Part shown: piece by piece, positions 48,069-60,766 of the stretch | Layout: each line of letters begins with the position of its first letter | Numbering within the stretch: the stretch's first letter is position 1 | From: Henckelia pumila | Lineage: Eukaryota > Streptophyta > Magnoliopsida > Lamiales > Gesneriaceae | Length of the DNA: 64,000 bases | Reading direction: 5' to 3' | Assembly: GCF_033568475.1 (NCBI RefSeq) | Contig: NC_133123.1 | Coordinates: 154,209,753 to 154,273,752, forward strand | The notes under the pieces: generated by a model | What the model was told of the DNA's origin: nothing | Database searches by the model: none | Seen by the model: the letters and a program-made list of their open reading frames with translations, nothing else | Program-made: the position numbers and the translations under genes

Positions 48069-51000
48069 ATGGCAGCCGTTCAAGGTTCGTGGGATTCAAG
48101 ATTTATGAATCTTTAATGTGTTTGTTTGTAAATGCTGCATAAGAACACATGTTTCTTGTTATTGCTGTTGTTTTGAATATGTGTGGTGTGGTGTGTTGTG
48201 TACAGAGCCAGAGCGTGAGGTTCAAAAGACCTACTGGATTGAACATACGGCGGACTTGACCGTGGAGTCTATGATGCTTGATTCTAAAGCCTCTGATCTG
48301 GATAAGGAAGAGAGGCCTGAGGTAATATATATACACACATATATACATATATGGGATGATGAATAAGATTATTTTGTTCGAAAAACTTGATTTCTTTTAT
48401 GGGTATTGTGACGTAGCTTAAAAGATGTGACCTTTTTCTTCTTCTTTTTTTTTTTTTTTCATCTGATTGAAGTTTCGATTTTTAGTCGCTTGTTTCTAAG
48501 GTTTTACATCATGATCAGACGACTTTTTCTGGTATAATTGTAAATAAGTTTACTTTGCAATGGTGGATTCAGTTAAGATTTGATTGATGCGAGAGGTCTT
48601 TAGGTTTATTTCTCTTTTTCATACACTGCAATAGTTCTGGTCTTTTGGAATCTTGGATGACTTTTGTTGCATCAAAAGTTCACACATAAAGCGTCGTTTC
48701 TGATATAACGTTTCTTTCTTCTCTTTTTCTTTACTTTTTTATAGGATTCTGTTACTGAAAACAATGAAATAAGCTGTCTAATTCACTACTTGGTCAAATA
48801 ATGGATTTTTCTTCGTTGTTTTGTGAAAATTTAAAAATCAAAGCTAGCCATGAGAGCTATCAGCTCAAGCTATTACCATGAAAAAGCTGTTACTGTGAAA
48901 AAATGTGTACTATTTGGAATAAATGTCCTCACTGTGATAAGAAGAATAAAAAGATCATAAAAAAATTTCAAATGTAAAATATATCAAAACAATTCTAACT
49001 GGAAATTATGTTACAGATGTTCCCTTTTAACCATTTTCAGGCCTGGTTTTTCAATTTGCGTTGGTCCATTAAACTTCTGGATGTGAATTCGGAAATTGTG
49101 TGGCCATACTAATCTTTCAATTCAATGTATTTTCTGGTTATATGTCGTTTCTACAGAGCATTGTATTGTGTAGAGATGATAAACTAAGTTGTCATACTAA
49201 ATCTTTGTTTCCACCACTCGTTTTTCTCATACATCTTCACAGGTGCTGTCTCTGCTCCCTCCATTTGATGGAAAGTCAGTTCTAGAACTGGGAGCTGGTA
49301 TTGGCCGATTCACCGGCGAATTAGCTAAAACCGCTGGTGAACTTGTGGCTATCGATTTCATCGAAAGTGCAATAAAGAAGGTTCCATGAAATTTATATGT
49401 TCATATTTAGTGGTTATGAATAAGCAGCCTGGAAGTTGTATGAATAATACCCTTGATCTATGGTTTGCAGAATGAAAAAATCAACGGGCACCATAAAAAT
49501 GTCAAGTTTATGTGTGCTGACGTGACCTCCCCAGATTTGAAGTTTCCTGAAGGATCTTTAGACCTGATATTTACAAATTGGCTGTTGATGTATCTCTCGG
49601 ATGAAGAGGTAAAATTCTGAATCATCAGTTCATTTGAATTTAATAGCTTGGCTTCTTAAGGCCACACGATCTTTGTGCTGTCTACTGAGATTTTTTAGGC
49701 TAATTGATGGCTCAAGAAGAGTAATTTATTGTTTTGTAGGTTGAGAATCTTGCTGAGAGGATGATCAAATGGTTAAAAGTGGGTGGCCACATATTTTTCA
49801 GAGAATCATGTTTCCATCAGTCTGGAGACCACAAGCGAAAGAATAACCCTACTCACTACCGTGAACCACGGTTTTACACTAAGGTTGCCTTCTAAGGCAT
49901 AACCCTTTTTGCTTCATACTTTGAAGTTTCTAACGAAGTGCATATCCTGAGTTAAACGCCTAGTTTTACTAACTTCATATTAAAAATCTAAAATGAAACA
50001 ATATGTGCTTGTTTCTCTTTCTTCGATAACCAAGAAGTTATCTGACTCTACGATTTGGAATTCACAGCTGTTTAAAGAATGCCAGGTCTCTGATAATTCT
50101 GGATACTCTTATGAACTTGATCTTATTGGTTTCAAATGCATCGGAGCATATGTAAGGAACAAAAAGAATCAGAATCAGGTAATATCTATTTGGGTGCAAG
50201 AAAAGATTATGAAAATAACCAAATTTATGCCTGACTTATGTAATGTATTTGTGTTTTCCAGATTTGCTGGCTGTGGCAAAAGGTTACCTCAGACAGTGAC
50301 AGGGGATTCCAGAAGTTCTTGGACACTGTCCAATATAAATCAAGTGGCATATTGCGTTACGAGCGTGTATTTGGACAGGGATTTGTTAGCACTGGAGGGA
50401 TTGGTATGAATGAGTATTTGTCGAGTTTCTGGCTAAGTTACCAATCTTCATCATTCCCCTTCTCGGAATTACTTGTATTCTTGTCGTGCAGAAACAACGC
50501 GGGAGTTCGTTGATAAACTTGATCTTCAGCCTGGCCAGAAAGTCCTTGATGTGGGATGTGGCATTGGAGGAGGCGATTTCTACATGGCTGAAAAGTATGA
50601 TGTTCATGTTGTTGGCATTGATCTGTCCATCAATATGATTTCTTTTGCTTTTGAACGTGCGATTGGTCTCAACTGCGCTGTTGAATTCGAGGTTGCTGAC
50701 TGTACAAAGAAAGATTACCCCGATGGTACTTTCGATGTTATCTACAGTCGGGACACCATATTACATATCCAAGTTAGTTTCCAACTTTTAAATTCCCACT
50801 AGCTATTTCTTTAGATTTATCATAATTTTGCTCGATCCTTCCCCTAAATTGTTCTGTTGCATTGAACATTCCTTATCAGAAAAATATCCTATGATCGGTT
50901 AATATCAAGCCATGGCTTTATTTTCAGGACAAACCTGCACTATTCAGATCATTCTACAAGTGGTTGAAGCCAGGAGGCAAAGTCCTGATAAGCGATTACT

Positions 51001-51579
51001 GCAGGAATGCCGGAACCCCATCTGCTGAATTTTCAGAGTATATTAAGCAAAGGGGATATGATCTACACGACATCCATACCTATGGCCAGGTTCGGTTTAG
51101 CCAAGAATTGTCAACCATCGACATTGATTCATGTGATCATATATTAAGCATGCTCCTGTGTTTGCAGATGCTTAGAGATGCAGGCTTTGACGAAGTCGTG
51201 GCTGAGGATCGCACTGATCAGGTGCTCGATCTTGGAGCTCTTTCTTATAAGTGTTTCCAATGAATTTATTAATAACTTTGTGTTGATTTCTTGATTCCCA
51301 GTTCATAAAAGTTCTGGAGAAAGAATTGGATAAAACAGAGAAGGATAAGGAAACATTCATACACGACTTCTCAGAAGTACATTCTTCTTATTCATCAATT
51401 CCGAATGCGACTCTTTCTTGTATATCCTTGCCATCATAGAGACTGAATCTTTCGATTGTTTATTGAATTTTTACCTACAGGAAGACTACAATGATATAGT
51501 TGGAGGCTGGAAGGCCAAACTTGTGAGGAGTACCTCCGGCGAGCAGAGGTGGGGCTTGTTTATTGCCAAGAAAAAGTAA
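48069..51579 (+). CDS. PEAMT: Phosphoethanolamine N-methyltransferase
   Basis: Twelve exons: 48069-48084, 48206-48321, 49243-49380, 49471-49608, 49740-49883, 50068-50178, 50262-50403, 50492-50772, 50928-51089, 51168-51221, 51302-51376 and 51481-51579. They give 491 residues, the same length I recall for Arabidopsis NMT1. Two tandem class I methyltransferase domains are clear. The first has the SAM motif [17 protein letters not shown] and [14 protein letters not shown]; the second has [19 protein letters not shown] and [18 protein letters not shown]. The N-terminal domain makes the first methylation of phosphoethanolamine and the C-terminal domain the next two, yielding phosphocholine in the cytosol for phosphatidylcholine and glycine betaine. 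The context for the start is CCACCATGGC. Exon 1 encodes only five codons plus one base. Two uORFs lie in the leader. AATAAA at 51666 is the likely poly(A) signal. Confidence 0.96.
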
Positions 51580-52018
51580 TGCAAATCTTTCAAGTCTACA
51601 GCTTCTCGAAGTTGTTCCAACTTCCAATATGTCTGTATTTCAAGTCCACTATGTCATTGTTATTCAATAAAATTGGTCGTAAATGGTTGGCCAATCGACG
51701 ACTTTTCTCAAGTGATGTATGATGTTTGGGGATCATTTGTGCTTTGTATCTTGGTGTAAGCAACTGTGCCTTCAACAAGAATGTGATTGTTAATTTATCG
51801 CAGTTAAAATTTCCACATGAAAGCGTCAAATTAGCTCTTGTTTATTATATTGCCAAACAAAACTGGAGTGAAAATCTTGTAACTGTACATATATACATAG
51901 GCATTAGCCTCTATCCATCAACACTAACTTCAACTCCCTGGCTCAAATGTACATTCAGGCACTGCTACCAAACGATACACTCAGTTGACAGCAAAATTCT
52001 CCAAAGGGGCTCTCGGTT

Positions 52019-53999
52019 TTACTTCTTAAATATATCCGCCATGTTGTTCCGATTGGTGGCCATGATCGGAGAAGGAGACATTGTTTTCTGGTGATTTGTA
52101 TAGTGTGATATTGTAACTATTTCACAGGCTTTTTTGTCGTCGTTAGCCTCTTGGGATTCGCCATCTTCAGCTCCAAACATTTGTACCATTAAGCTTCCGC
52201 CTGCAAGAAACACAAAAACCATGCAAATTCTTGGTTTATTTGGGTTGTAAAATTTGAAGCTTTTGGCTGTTTTTGAAATGCAAACAAAAATATATACCCA
52301 ACACGAGAGCAGCACCGATCCATCCAGCAACTTCCCACCTTTCTCCAAGCAGTAACCATGCAAATCCGGAACCCCAAACAGGCTCCAAACCGTAGATAAC
52401 TGCTGTTTCTGTTGCTGATACCTCACGCATTGCAGCGATCTGTTTAAAATATATAACCAACCATTTCAGAATCCCTGATTAACAACACAGATGATCTGGT
52501 TCTATCTGCAGTTAATACCTCTCCCCATAAGCTGACCCCAGTTGAGAATACACCGGTATAAAGTGCCGGTACCCATGGAAATGCAAAAATCCAATCGGAA
52601 AAAAACTCCCACGTCCACGATATCCCTTCACTATCTTGAGCGTGATCAAAGTTTGCGGCAACTAGGCACCATATTGTGGATAGAACAGCTACAACACCAA
52701 CCTAAAGCGAAAAATATCACAGCCTGTAAATTCCTACTACCATTTAGCTCAAAACATAAATATACAGAGCAAGTTCAAGCCTGACATCGCTCAAGAAATC
52801 AACAAACCTCATATCCAAGAAGTGCCGAGAACTTCTCTTCACCTACTGTCCTTGATACATGCTTCGTGCGGAGCGTATGAATCCCAAAGAATATAGCACT
52901 AACAAAGTTGAAAAGATCCCCAACCTGGACGAAAAAAGGAACCAGGCAGGGAATGAATCAAGAAACTATAACATCATTACATCGCAAAAAAAGTAAAAAA
53001 TTAAAGTACTCCTCACATTCGGAGGTGATCCACAACATTCGAGCATGGAAATCCCGAGAACAGACATGAGGATTCCGAACCACGTCCGAGCCGGTACAAT
53101 TACTCCTACTACACTTTCAAGAAGTGGGATTATAATAACCTGTCCGAATTCGCAACAACTAGCCTTAATTCCTTCTCATTCACCGACATAATAATATCTT
53201 AAATTTTGCGGAAAATGAAAGAAGTTTTCTTGAAAGATTAGCTTACTGTGAATAAGGATATAAAAGAAGCTCGACCTGCATCAGAAGTAAGCAATCCAAG
53301 TGCCTCACTCAGATATCCTAAACTAACCCATAATCCCAACTCTAATCCTGAATTTCGGGTCTGAATATCGTTCCTGGCTAGGAAAATGGAAGGTAAAAAT
53401 GGGATGGTCGCTAAAACAAATCGGACGGCTGAGAAGTAGGCTGGATCAGTGAAAGATTCAGCATCTTTTATGATGCTTATGTTACTTGCTGCAATATCAA
53501 AATCCAAAAGAAAAAAACAAGAAAAAAAAACCATCAAACTTCAATTCTTAATCATAAAATTGTGATTAATGGGTGTCTCAAATTAGCAACAAAGAACTGT
53601 TTTTCAAAAGCTTAATTCCACCAGCTTACCGTAGATGATGGTGATGACATTAAGCAAGATTATGCTTCTAAATTTCTTGTTCCCGAAAACCGATTTCCTC
53701 CAAAAACGACTCCTTTCGTTTCTCGAACATGGTTCCTCAAACATGGCTGAAACAAAACTCGTGTTTTCAGTAAATTCTTGACGAAATCTCCCATTTTTCA
53801 AAGTCTTTTCCGTCAAACTCTCTCTGATAGTAACTGAAGAAAGATTCACACCATTACTTTCAGAAGAAAAGGACGACTTCGAAGATGAAACGATGGTGAG
53901 ATGGGTGATTTTTCGGCGGCCGCAAGAATGAAAATGGCACTGAATCGTGGGCACAGCAGCAGAATCCATATGCGTCTTCCAAGTCAAATATGGAGGCAT
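52019..53999 (-). CDS. EamA/DMT-family transporter, probably plastidic
   Basis: Seven exons on minus: 53630-53999, 53247-53488, 53017-53139, 52808-52924, 52519-52701, 52298-52439 and 52019-52200, giving about 452 residues. The first 120 residues are polar, basic and Ser/Thr-rich, like a transit peptide. The two EamA halves follow: IILLNVITIIYGASNISIIK with FSAVRFVLATIPFLPSIFLA, and later FSTGVSLWGEIAAMREVSA with ETAVIYGLEPVWGSGFAWLL and WIGAALVLGGSLM. This is the ten-helix drug/metabolite transporter layout. The nearest remembered relative is a plastid EamA-like protein such as Arabidopsis At3g02690; the substrate is unknown. Two in-frame ATGs are possible, at 53999 (MPPYLTWKTHMDSA) and 53969 (MDSAAVP). 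It converges on PEAMT with 440 bp between stops. Confidence 0.85.
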
Positions 54000-55350
54000 C
54001 TTTAGTAATTGGAGCAAATTTTTTCTGGGTTCTCTGCGTCGAAATTTACGAGAAAATTTATAGGTGTTCGAAGATCAAAGATGGCCATCTTCTTCGTTGG
54101 ACGGCTTACCATTTTTGTGTTCTGTAGCATTTGAGCACGTTTGCATTGCCACGATTATTTCATTTAATTAACACCACATAAAAGAATCGAAAACGACAAG
54201 GATTCTTGAACTTTCATTTAGGATATGAATTCACATGAGACATTGAACATTTTCACGTGAATTTATTTCGTATTAATTTAGCTTACGATGAAATGGACGT
54301 TTGATTCTCGTTGATTGAGGATAGTTAATTTTCTTTATATTATTTTGAGATAAGAAAATCGAGTAAGAATTTTTTTTTTTTCTCTATTAAAAGATCGAGC
54401 GTAAAACCCGTCATATATGATAGATGTGTCTGATTTTTTAAAATATCGAATTCCAGAAGATATTTAATTTCCAATAAAATAGTTTATACTTTTTCTATTT
54501 TTGGTATTTCAGAAGTATGGTAAATACAATTTATCTGCATCAAATATAATTGATAGTATATTCTTGAAAATAAAAGTATAAAAGTAAAATATATTATGTA
54601 CCTCCTACTCTATTTTCTTTTAATATAAAGTAGGCATATGTTCGAGGAAAAAAACAAGTGTTGCATGAGACCACAAACACGCGGCCAAACGTGTGGGTCA
54701 TACATGAGAAATGTGACATGTTGTACATTTGTAAGGACACGATCAAATTGGTTCGATTTTGACTCATTTAACTTATTTTATTTTATAAATCTATATAATA
54801 TAACTTTATAAAATCTTTTGGTATATAATTTATCATTGTTAGAACATATTTATAAAATAATAGGATTTTTTTTCATCGACCATCCTAATTTAAATATAAT
54901 TATGTCAATGAATTGAATGACAATTGAGAAAAAAAAATGTAAAATCGTAAGACTTGGGACATTCAGTCAATGATAATTTATACTACTCATGAGTAATAAA
55001 TTTTGGGTGGTCTCTCAATTTTTATTAATTATTTAAAAATGAAAAAAAAAATTCTCTCGGAACGTTATCATGATCCGAAGCATACTATTTATATATTTTG
55101 AATAACGATTAATAATTATAAGGAAACTATACCGTCTATACTTAGATATTAGATAAGTGCTCTTTTTGAACATGAAAATCGTACTTAATAATTCATGCTA
55201 AAAACAACAATTAAGCCATTCTTTCGGAGTTATTTTTTTTAAAAAAAAAGGTTTCCGATTTTTTCTCGTTTTTAAATTTTGAAATATTTATCACCTAGCG
55301 ACGGAATAACTCTACTAGAATTAATACTGCTACGCGCACTTCACCTTCCT
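54000..55350. other. Intergenic region between EamA and NAC genes
   Basis: AT-rich; no gene or repeat with clear ends. It should contain the EamA promoter (left) and the NAC promoter (right). Confidence 0.6.
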
Positions 55351-55361
55351 ATATATATAAG
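55351..55361 (+). promoter_or_regulatory. Probable TATA box of the NAC gene
   Basis: TATATATATAA follows CCTTCC and lies 120 bp before the ATG at 55471, a normal spacing for a short leader. Confidence 0.6.
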
Positions 55362-55470
55362 TTTCTGATCACCCAAATAATAATTCATAAACAAGAGAGA
55401 CGACCAAGATCCATCGGTAACAATCAGCAGTATCCCTAGCTTGTACGCCCAGAAGAAGGAAGTTTTAATC

Positions 55471-56579
55471 ATGGAGATTAATCATATTCCAGAACGAGCT
55501 TTCAATCAACTTAGACGGTCGTATCCATCGGGTTTCCGTTTCAACCCGACGGACCAACATCTCGTTCTCCATTACCTGACAAAGAGGACGGAAAACCAGC
55601 CTGTTAGCGTCGACGTCGGTATATTCGATGTCAATCTCTACATTTTCAATCCATGGGAATTGACAGGTATTTCGATCGATCTTTAATTTGTTTGTAATTT
55701 ACGTACGTATTGCAATATTATTATTCATGGTTTCATGTATACGTATTATATTATATATCTCATATATATATATATATATATATATATTAATTGTTTATGT
55801 ACATGCAGCAATGTATCCGACTTGTGCTAGAGATAAATGGTATTTCTTTACCGAGAGAGCACGCAAGTATCCAAACGGGACTCGACCGAACCGATCGACC
55901 GGCGACGGATATTGGAAGGCGACGGTTGCTTCTCAGAAGATATATGATCACAAGAAAGTTTGCGTTGGATTCAAGATGAATTTGGTTTTTTACTTGGGAA
56001 AATCTGGTGAAGCTGCAGGAAAGAAGACTAATTGGATCATGCACGAGTGCACGCTCAATCGTAATGACAACAATATGCGAGTAAGTAACGAATCTTTAAT
56101 TTCTATTTCATGTTGATGGAATATCTCTTTTGATATATATATATAGTCATGATCCACTGCACACCAGTGTGCAGGGATTTTGTGTGCACCGCGGGATGTT
56201 TGCGTGAACATCTAAAAAAAAAATCAGATATTCGCGAGAACATCTCAGATGTTCACGCGAACATCACAGGGTGCACACAAAATCTCTGCACACTGGTGTG
56301 CAGGGGAACAAGATTATATATATATATTAATTAGTACTGTTTAATTTGTTCACATGAGCGCATCTGAATGACTGTGTTCTTTGTCGAATTCACGAAGGAA
56401 AACCATCCTAGGAGTACTGCAGGAGAAACAAAGAAGAGATCAGTACCAATATTGTTCCATGGCAGCAGCAGGAGCAACAACAACAACTACAACAAAATCT
56501 TCTCATGATATGCGGCCAGCTCGACAATAATGAAGTGTATTTTGACTTAGATGCGGCCAATGAAATAATCCTATTGTAA
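55471..56579 (+). CDS. Short NAC-domain transcription factor
   Basis: Three exons: 55471-55666, 55809-56080 and 56412-56579, giving 211 residues. NAC subdomains A-D are recognisable: [53 protein letters not shown] with GDGYWKAT, and [20 protein letters not shown] followed by TNWIMHE. The family binds CACG-core sites as dimers. The domain is atypical: [12 protein letters not shown] replaces the usual DVYKYEPW, and subdomain E ends abruptly. I place the last acceptor at CCTAG|GAGTAC, which gives EYCRRNKEE, then a Gln-rich stretch and an acidic end ([17 protein letters not shown]). The upstream acceptor-like GAAG would give a 198-residue form ending at 56508. Intron 2 contains a foldback MITE. 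Orthology is not assignable. Confidence 0.85.
56144..56316. mobile_element. Foldback MITE in NAC intron 2
   Basis: CTGCACACCAGTGTGCAGGG at the left faces its near-complement CTGCACACTGGTGTGCAGGG at the right, and GATTTTGTGTGCACC faces GGTGCACACAAAATC. Each arm also contains its own small palindrome (GCACACCAGTGTGC). Inner words GATGTTCACGCGAACATC form a further hairpin. (TA)n borders both sides. It fills about half of the 331-bp intron. Confidence 0.88.
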
Positions 56580-58170
56580 AAATTTAATTTGCATCATAAA
56601 ATATCTAAATGTGTTAATTACCAGTTATTTCTTATATATATATTTTTTTCACATATAGAGATCTTGACCCAAATATCAATCACTCAAAATTACATATATG
56701 AGCAATTTTGTTAGGTTTTTTTACGTGTTCACTTCCATGATATGTATATGTTGATGTTGCAAACGTACATGATCAGTGAAAAAAATTCTTCTAGGACTGC
56801 CTCCCTGAAAATTTTATATGCATGCTTTTACAAGATCACCTCTGCTAATTCATCACTAGCTAAACCAAATGTAAATTTCACAAAAATCTCACATTTCCTT
56901 GGTTGATTTGATCATGTATTAACTATTAAAAAATAATGTGATTTTCAAATCCTTTGAATATTGAGTGATTTGAAATTTATTATCATTAGTACAATTATAA
57001 TGTAAACAAGTAAAAGATGGATTTGAATTTCATTATGTTAGGTTGCTTTTGGCTAGATGAGTTTGAAATACATGGATTTAGATTTTAGTTTTATTGTTTA
57101 TTATGAAACAATTAAATAGATGATCCAATCAATACTAAAAAATATAATAAATTTCAATGATATTATTAATTTTTGGGTTAACATGAAATTCATCTTAATT
57201 AACATGAAATACTATATAAATAATGTCATAAATGAATTTGAAGTTTATGATCTTATTTTTATAAACAACAAATATACAATTGAATACATTAAAAATACAT
57301 GAACTTGAAATCCATCAATCTGCAACCTTAAGTTCTTTGAATAATGAAAATAATTGAAAATCATGGATTTGAAATGACTTGACCCACCCAATTGCAACCT
57401 AAATGTTATGTTCATGGACCCCATGGGTAGGACCGAATTATCCGAACCAGAGAGAGTGGTCAGAAAAAAATCTTCGGGTCTTAATTAAACTTGATTTTGG
57501 TCCGTTCAACCTTGACACTTCAACCTATGCATGGTCTAACTGAGATCGAACGCTCTGATCTGGGTTCAAACGGTCCGATTTATCCGTAGCCTCCGATCCT
57601 TGGTTTCATGCTTCCGAAGGGATCAGACCCTCCGATCCGAGTTCGGATGCTCCGAACTCACCTTGGCCAAATTTTTGAAAATTGCCCAATTTATCAAAAT
57701 CAAGCCTCTAATCCTTGTTTTACTTAATTAATCTTGTAAAATGAAGGCGAGCTACTACACTAACGGTAACAAAACCTCAAAACTCTCTTAATTAAGAAAA
57801 TTAAATTTTTCTAATTAACATACCCGAACAACTCATCTTGGGAAAAAATAGCCCATAACTAACTTTACTTCCAATTAACACCATGAAAACATTTTATATG
57901 TACACCTTGAAATGGAGCCTTATATTATTTTATTTAAAAAAAAAACAAATCATGTGAAAAAAAGAAATGAAGAAAATTAATAAATACTAGGTGGATACAA
58001 GTGCAGCATCTCCATTAACTTCAACCGCACATTATTCTCCACAGAAAGAAAATTCTCTCTTTCTCGACAATTGACGAGTCAAGTTTCAAAACAAGAAAAC
58101 AAATACCCAATCAACACTTCACTTCAATCTCCAAGCTTCATTGGGATTCGGCTACTCGAAGAATTGCTAG
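56580..58170. other. Intergenic region with a hAT-like MITE and a repeat remnant
   Basis: At 57039-57403 TTAGGTTGC and GCAACCTAA bound a 365-bp element whose arms also share GGATTT and CATTTCAAATC words. At about 57420-57670 a GC-richer piece repeats TCCGATC/GATCCGA many times and looks like a retrotransposon remnant. The final 150 bp, with TTCAACTTTC-type pyrimidine runs, is probably the leader of the next gene. Confidence 0.55.
57039..57403. mobile_element. hAT-like MITE
   Basis: Terminal inverted repeats TTAGGTTGC/GCAACCTAA, with further complementary words (GAAATACATGGATTT against AAATCCATCA and CATGGATTTGAAAT) inside. The interior is AT-rich and non-coding. Confidence 0.55.
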
Positions 58171-60766
58171 ATGGGAACCGTTATCGACTCCCATTTCTTG
58201 GCACTTACTGCCATTGTCACTGTGCGCATTATCGAAATTTCGCTCACAATTTTCGTGTTTTGCGCGAATATACATTCTGTTTTTGTGGTGGGGTTGCTCA
58301 AGATTGTTGCTTTTTGCTTTTTTGCAGGTGGGCTATCAGCTAATCTTCTTCATAATCACAGCCCTTCTCAAAATCGATAAAGTCACTGACTTTGCAGGTT
58401 TTCATGCCCCTTTCAAGCATGATATGATTTTTCTTGGGTGTATGATATGAATTTGTCAGTTTTATGATATAATACGAAGTATTCTTTTCGATATTGGTTG
58501 AAGAAGTCAGAAGTGAGGTATAAATTTTGAACAAAAATGACATTAGTTTTAGGATTTATTTTTGTCACCTGTGAGATCATATATCTTGATTCTGAAAGTG
58601 GCTCCTATATTAAGTTTTGATCTCGAAGTTAAAACTTTCGACTTTTTTCTTTAAGAAATAGTTAAAATAATCGTGGCGTAATAAAGTACTTTATTAAGCT
58701 TGTCTCCTGTTACCTTTGCTGACAATTATATGTTTCCTGTGGAAATAGTCTTTCGAAGATTTAGAATTGAATACTATTTGAAATTGTTGGAAAGATGAGC
58801 TAAAAGTATTTATTATGTTGTGAAATGTGAACAGGATGGAAATTATATTTTGAGAGAAAAGAGTGTGAATAAAATGGTAGATGTTTGGTTTCGATTTGAG
58901 GATGAAAATGGAGAATTATAATAAACTGAGCAAGGGCCTAAGGTTTTTGTTATTGAGCTGAGAATTGTGGTGACCAGTGGGGAACTCTGTGAAGTTCGTA
59001 TTTGAAGAAAGCAAGACTCTTTATATGATTGTTTTAGTGTTTTGCAGAAGTTTTTGGTTTTGTGCGTCTTTTTATAGATATTCTTTTTACCTTTTTGTTA
59101 CAGGTAGCACAAATTTTGTAATTCTTGCCATATTGACTTTGGTCGTGAAAGGATCGTGGCACTTTCGTCAGGTGATCAAATCGTATCTTTCCGTTTCGAT
59201 CAACTTTTCGTGTCAACATTGTTATGTGAGATGCAGTAAAATTAGAAGCATCCCGGTTATATTTACAATTTTGAATTATATCTCATCAGAGATGTATCAC
59301 ATGATAGTTTATATATGCTACTGAATCTTTATGTGGAGAAAAACTATGTATGACAATGGCACCAGATTTATATTAAAATTTTCTGGGGTCGCTTGATCTT
59401 CTTTTTATTGCATCTCTTAGTGTTTGAATTATTAAGTTCTGTTTTCAGGTGGTTTTGTCCTTGTTTGTAATCATCTGGGGTCTTCGTCTCGGTCTGTTTC
59501 TTCTGATGAGGTCCGACTCAGACAATTGCTCTCCTAAATATATGGAATATGCTTATATCTTTCATTGAAAGAATGGTCTCTTGAATGGGGTTTGGAAAAG
59601 TTCAAATTATTCATGTGACGCCAACTAGGCAAAAATTATTTTTTAAAAGGATTTTTTTTTATCAATTTATGCCACTCCACGAATTTTCTTATCGTTACCT
59701 GACAATGGAATTTTAATTTCTTGTTTTTTTAGTCTTTATTCTGAATCAGCATTGTGATTATTTGTCTTAGGATACTTCGGTGGGGAGAGGATCGACGCTT
59801 TGATGACATGCGCACTAACTTTGGAAAATTGGCAGTTTTTTGGATTTTCCAGGTTCCGTTGCTTGTTTAAATATGAAAAGAGTACCTAATGTTAACATCT
59901 TCCCCCATCAATCTCCTCAGTCGCTCTTTTGCAGGCTGTCTGGGTGTGGACTGTGAGTTTACCTGTTACAATTGTTAATGCAAGTGATCGAAATCCTTCA
60001 GTTCAAGCCCGGGACATAATAGGGTGGATCATGTGGTCTATAGGCATATTTGTTGAAGCAACCTCTGACCAACAGAAGTTATTATTCAAAAACGCTCAAG
60101 AGAACAGGGGAAAATGGTGCAATGCTGGGCTTTGGAAATACTCCCGTCACCCGAACTATTTTGGCGAGGTTTACTTTAGAGTCGTCTCTGTCACTTCGAG
60201 CCAATATATTGAAATATAAACGTGATATTTGATGTTCATTTTCTACAATCTTTCTTTAACTGTGTAAAATTTTATGCATTTTGTGCTCAGATACTTCTCT
60301 GGTGGGGTATTTTTGTGGCTGCAACACCAGTACTAAAAACTGCTGAATGGCTAGTCATCTTTGGCCCCATATTTCTTACCTTACTGCTCCTTTTCCTCAG
60401 TGGCCTACCACTTCTCGAGGTTGCTAATTTAGTTTGTTCACTGGTAATCAACTGTTACGGCACGTTTGAACGCGCATCTGTACTGAAAGTTTGCTTCTAC
60501 AGGAATCAGCGGACAAAAAATACGGAAATGTATCTGCATACATACACTACAAAAAAACTACAAGGTTGGTGCTCCCGTTCTTACCTTCGTTTGCAGTAAA
60601 TTTGTGTGATGAAACTTGAAAGAGATAATCATTAAGTCATTTTTTGTGCAGTCCTCTCATTTTACTTCCCCCTGCGTTGTATGGAAATTTGCCATCATGG
60701 TTCAAAGCAACATTTCTGTTTGAGCTTCCTCTCTATAGTCGCAGCCTTCCCCGAGAAAGCTGGTAA
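58171..60766 (+). CDS. DUF1295 / steroid 5-alpha-reductase-like membrane protein
   Basis: Nine exons: 58171-58221, 58328-58397, 59104-59171, 59449-59510, 59771-59852, 59935-60168, 60291-60419, 60503-60564 and 60652-60766, giving 290 residues. Hydrophobic segments run through it (YQLIFFIITALLKI, FVILAILTLVVKG, VVLSLFVIIWGLRLGLFLLM, VWTVSLPVTIVN, GWIMWSIGIFVEA, LLWWGIFVAATPV, FLTLLLLFLSGLPLLE). The C-terminal signature GLWKYSRHPNYFGE is that of the reductase/methyltransferase-like superfamily in which the RHPNY segment binds cofactor (NADPH in sterol reductases). DUF1295 proteins are multi-pass membrane proteins of unproven substrate; Arabidopsis At1g73650/At1g18180 are the relatives I recall. 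The short first exon (MGTVIDSHFLALTAIVT) is joined by a GTGCGC donor, which is weak but keeps frame. Confidence 0.88.

Noticed and set aside
52542-52784. Plus-strand frame over the EamA gene
   Set aside because: It is antisense to exon 5 and intron 4 of the transporter, with no domain.
56398-56508. Alternative NAC last exon ending after the NNNNYN stretch
   Set aside because: The GAAG acceptor is weaker and the resulting tail looks random compared with the Gln-rich acidic tail from 56412.
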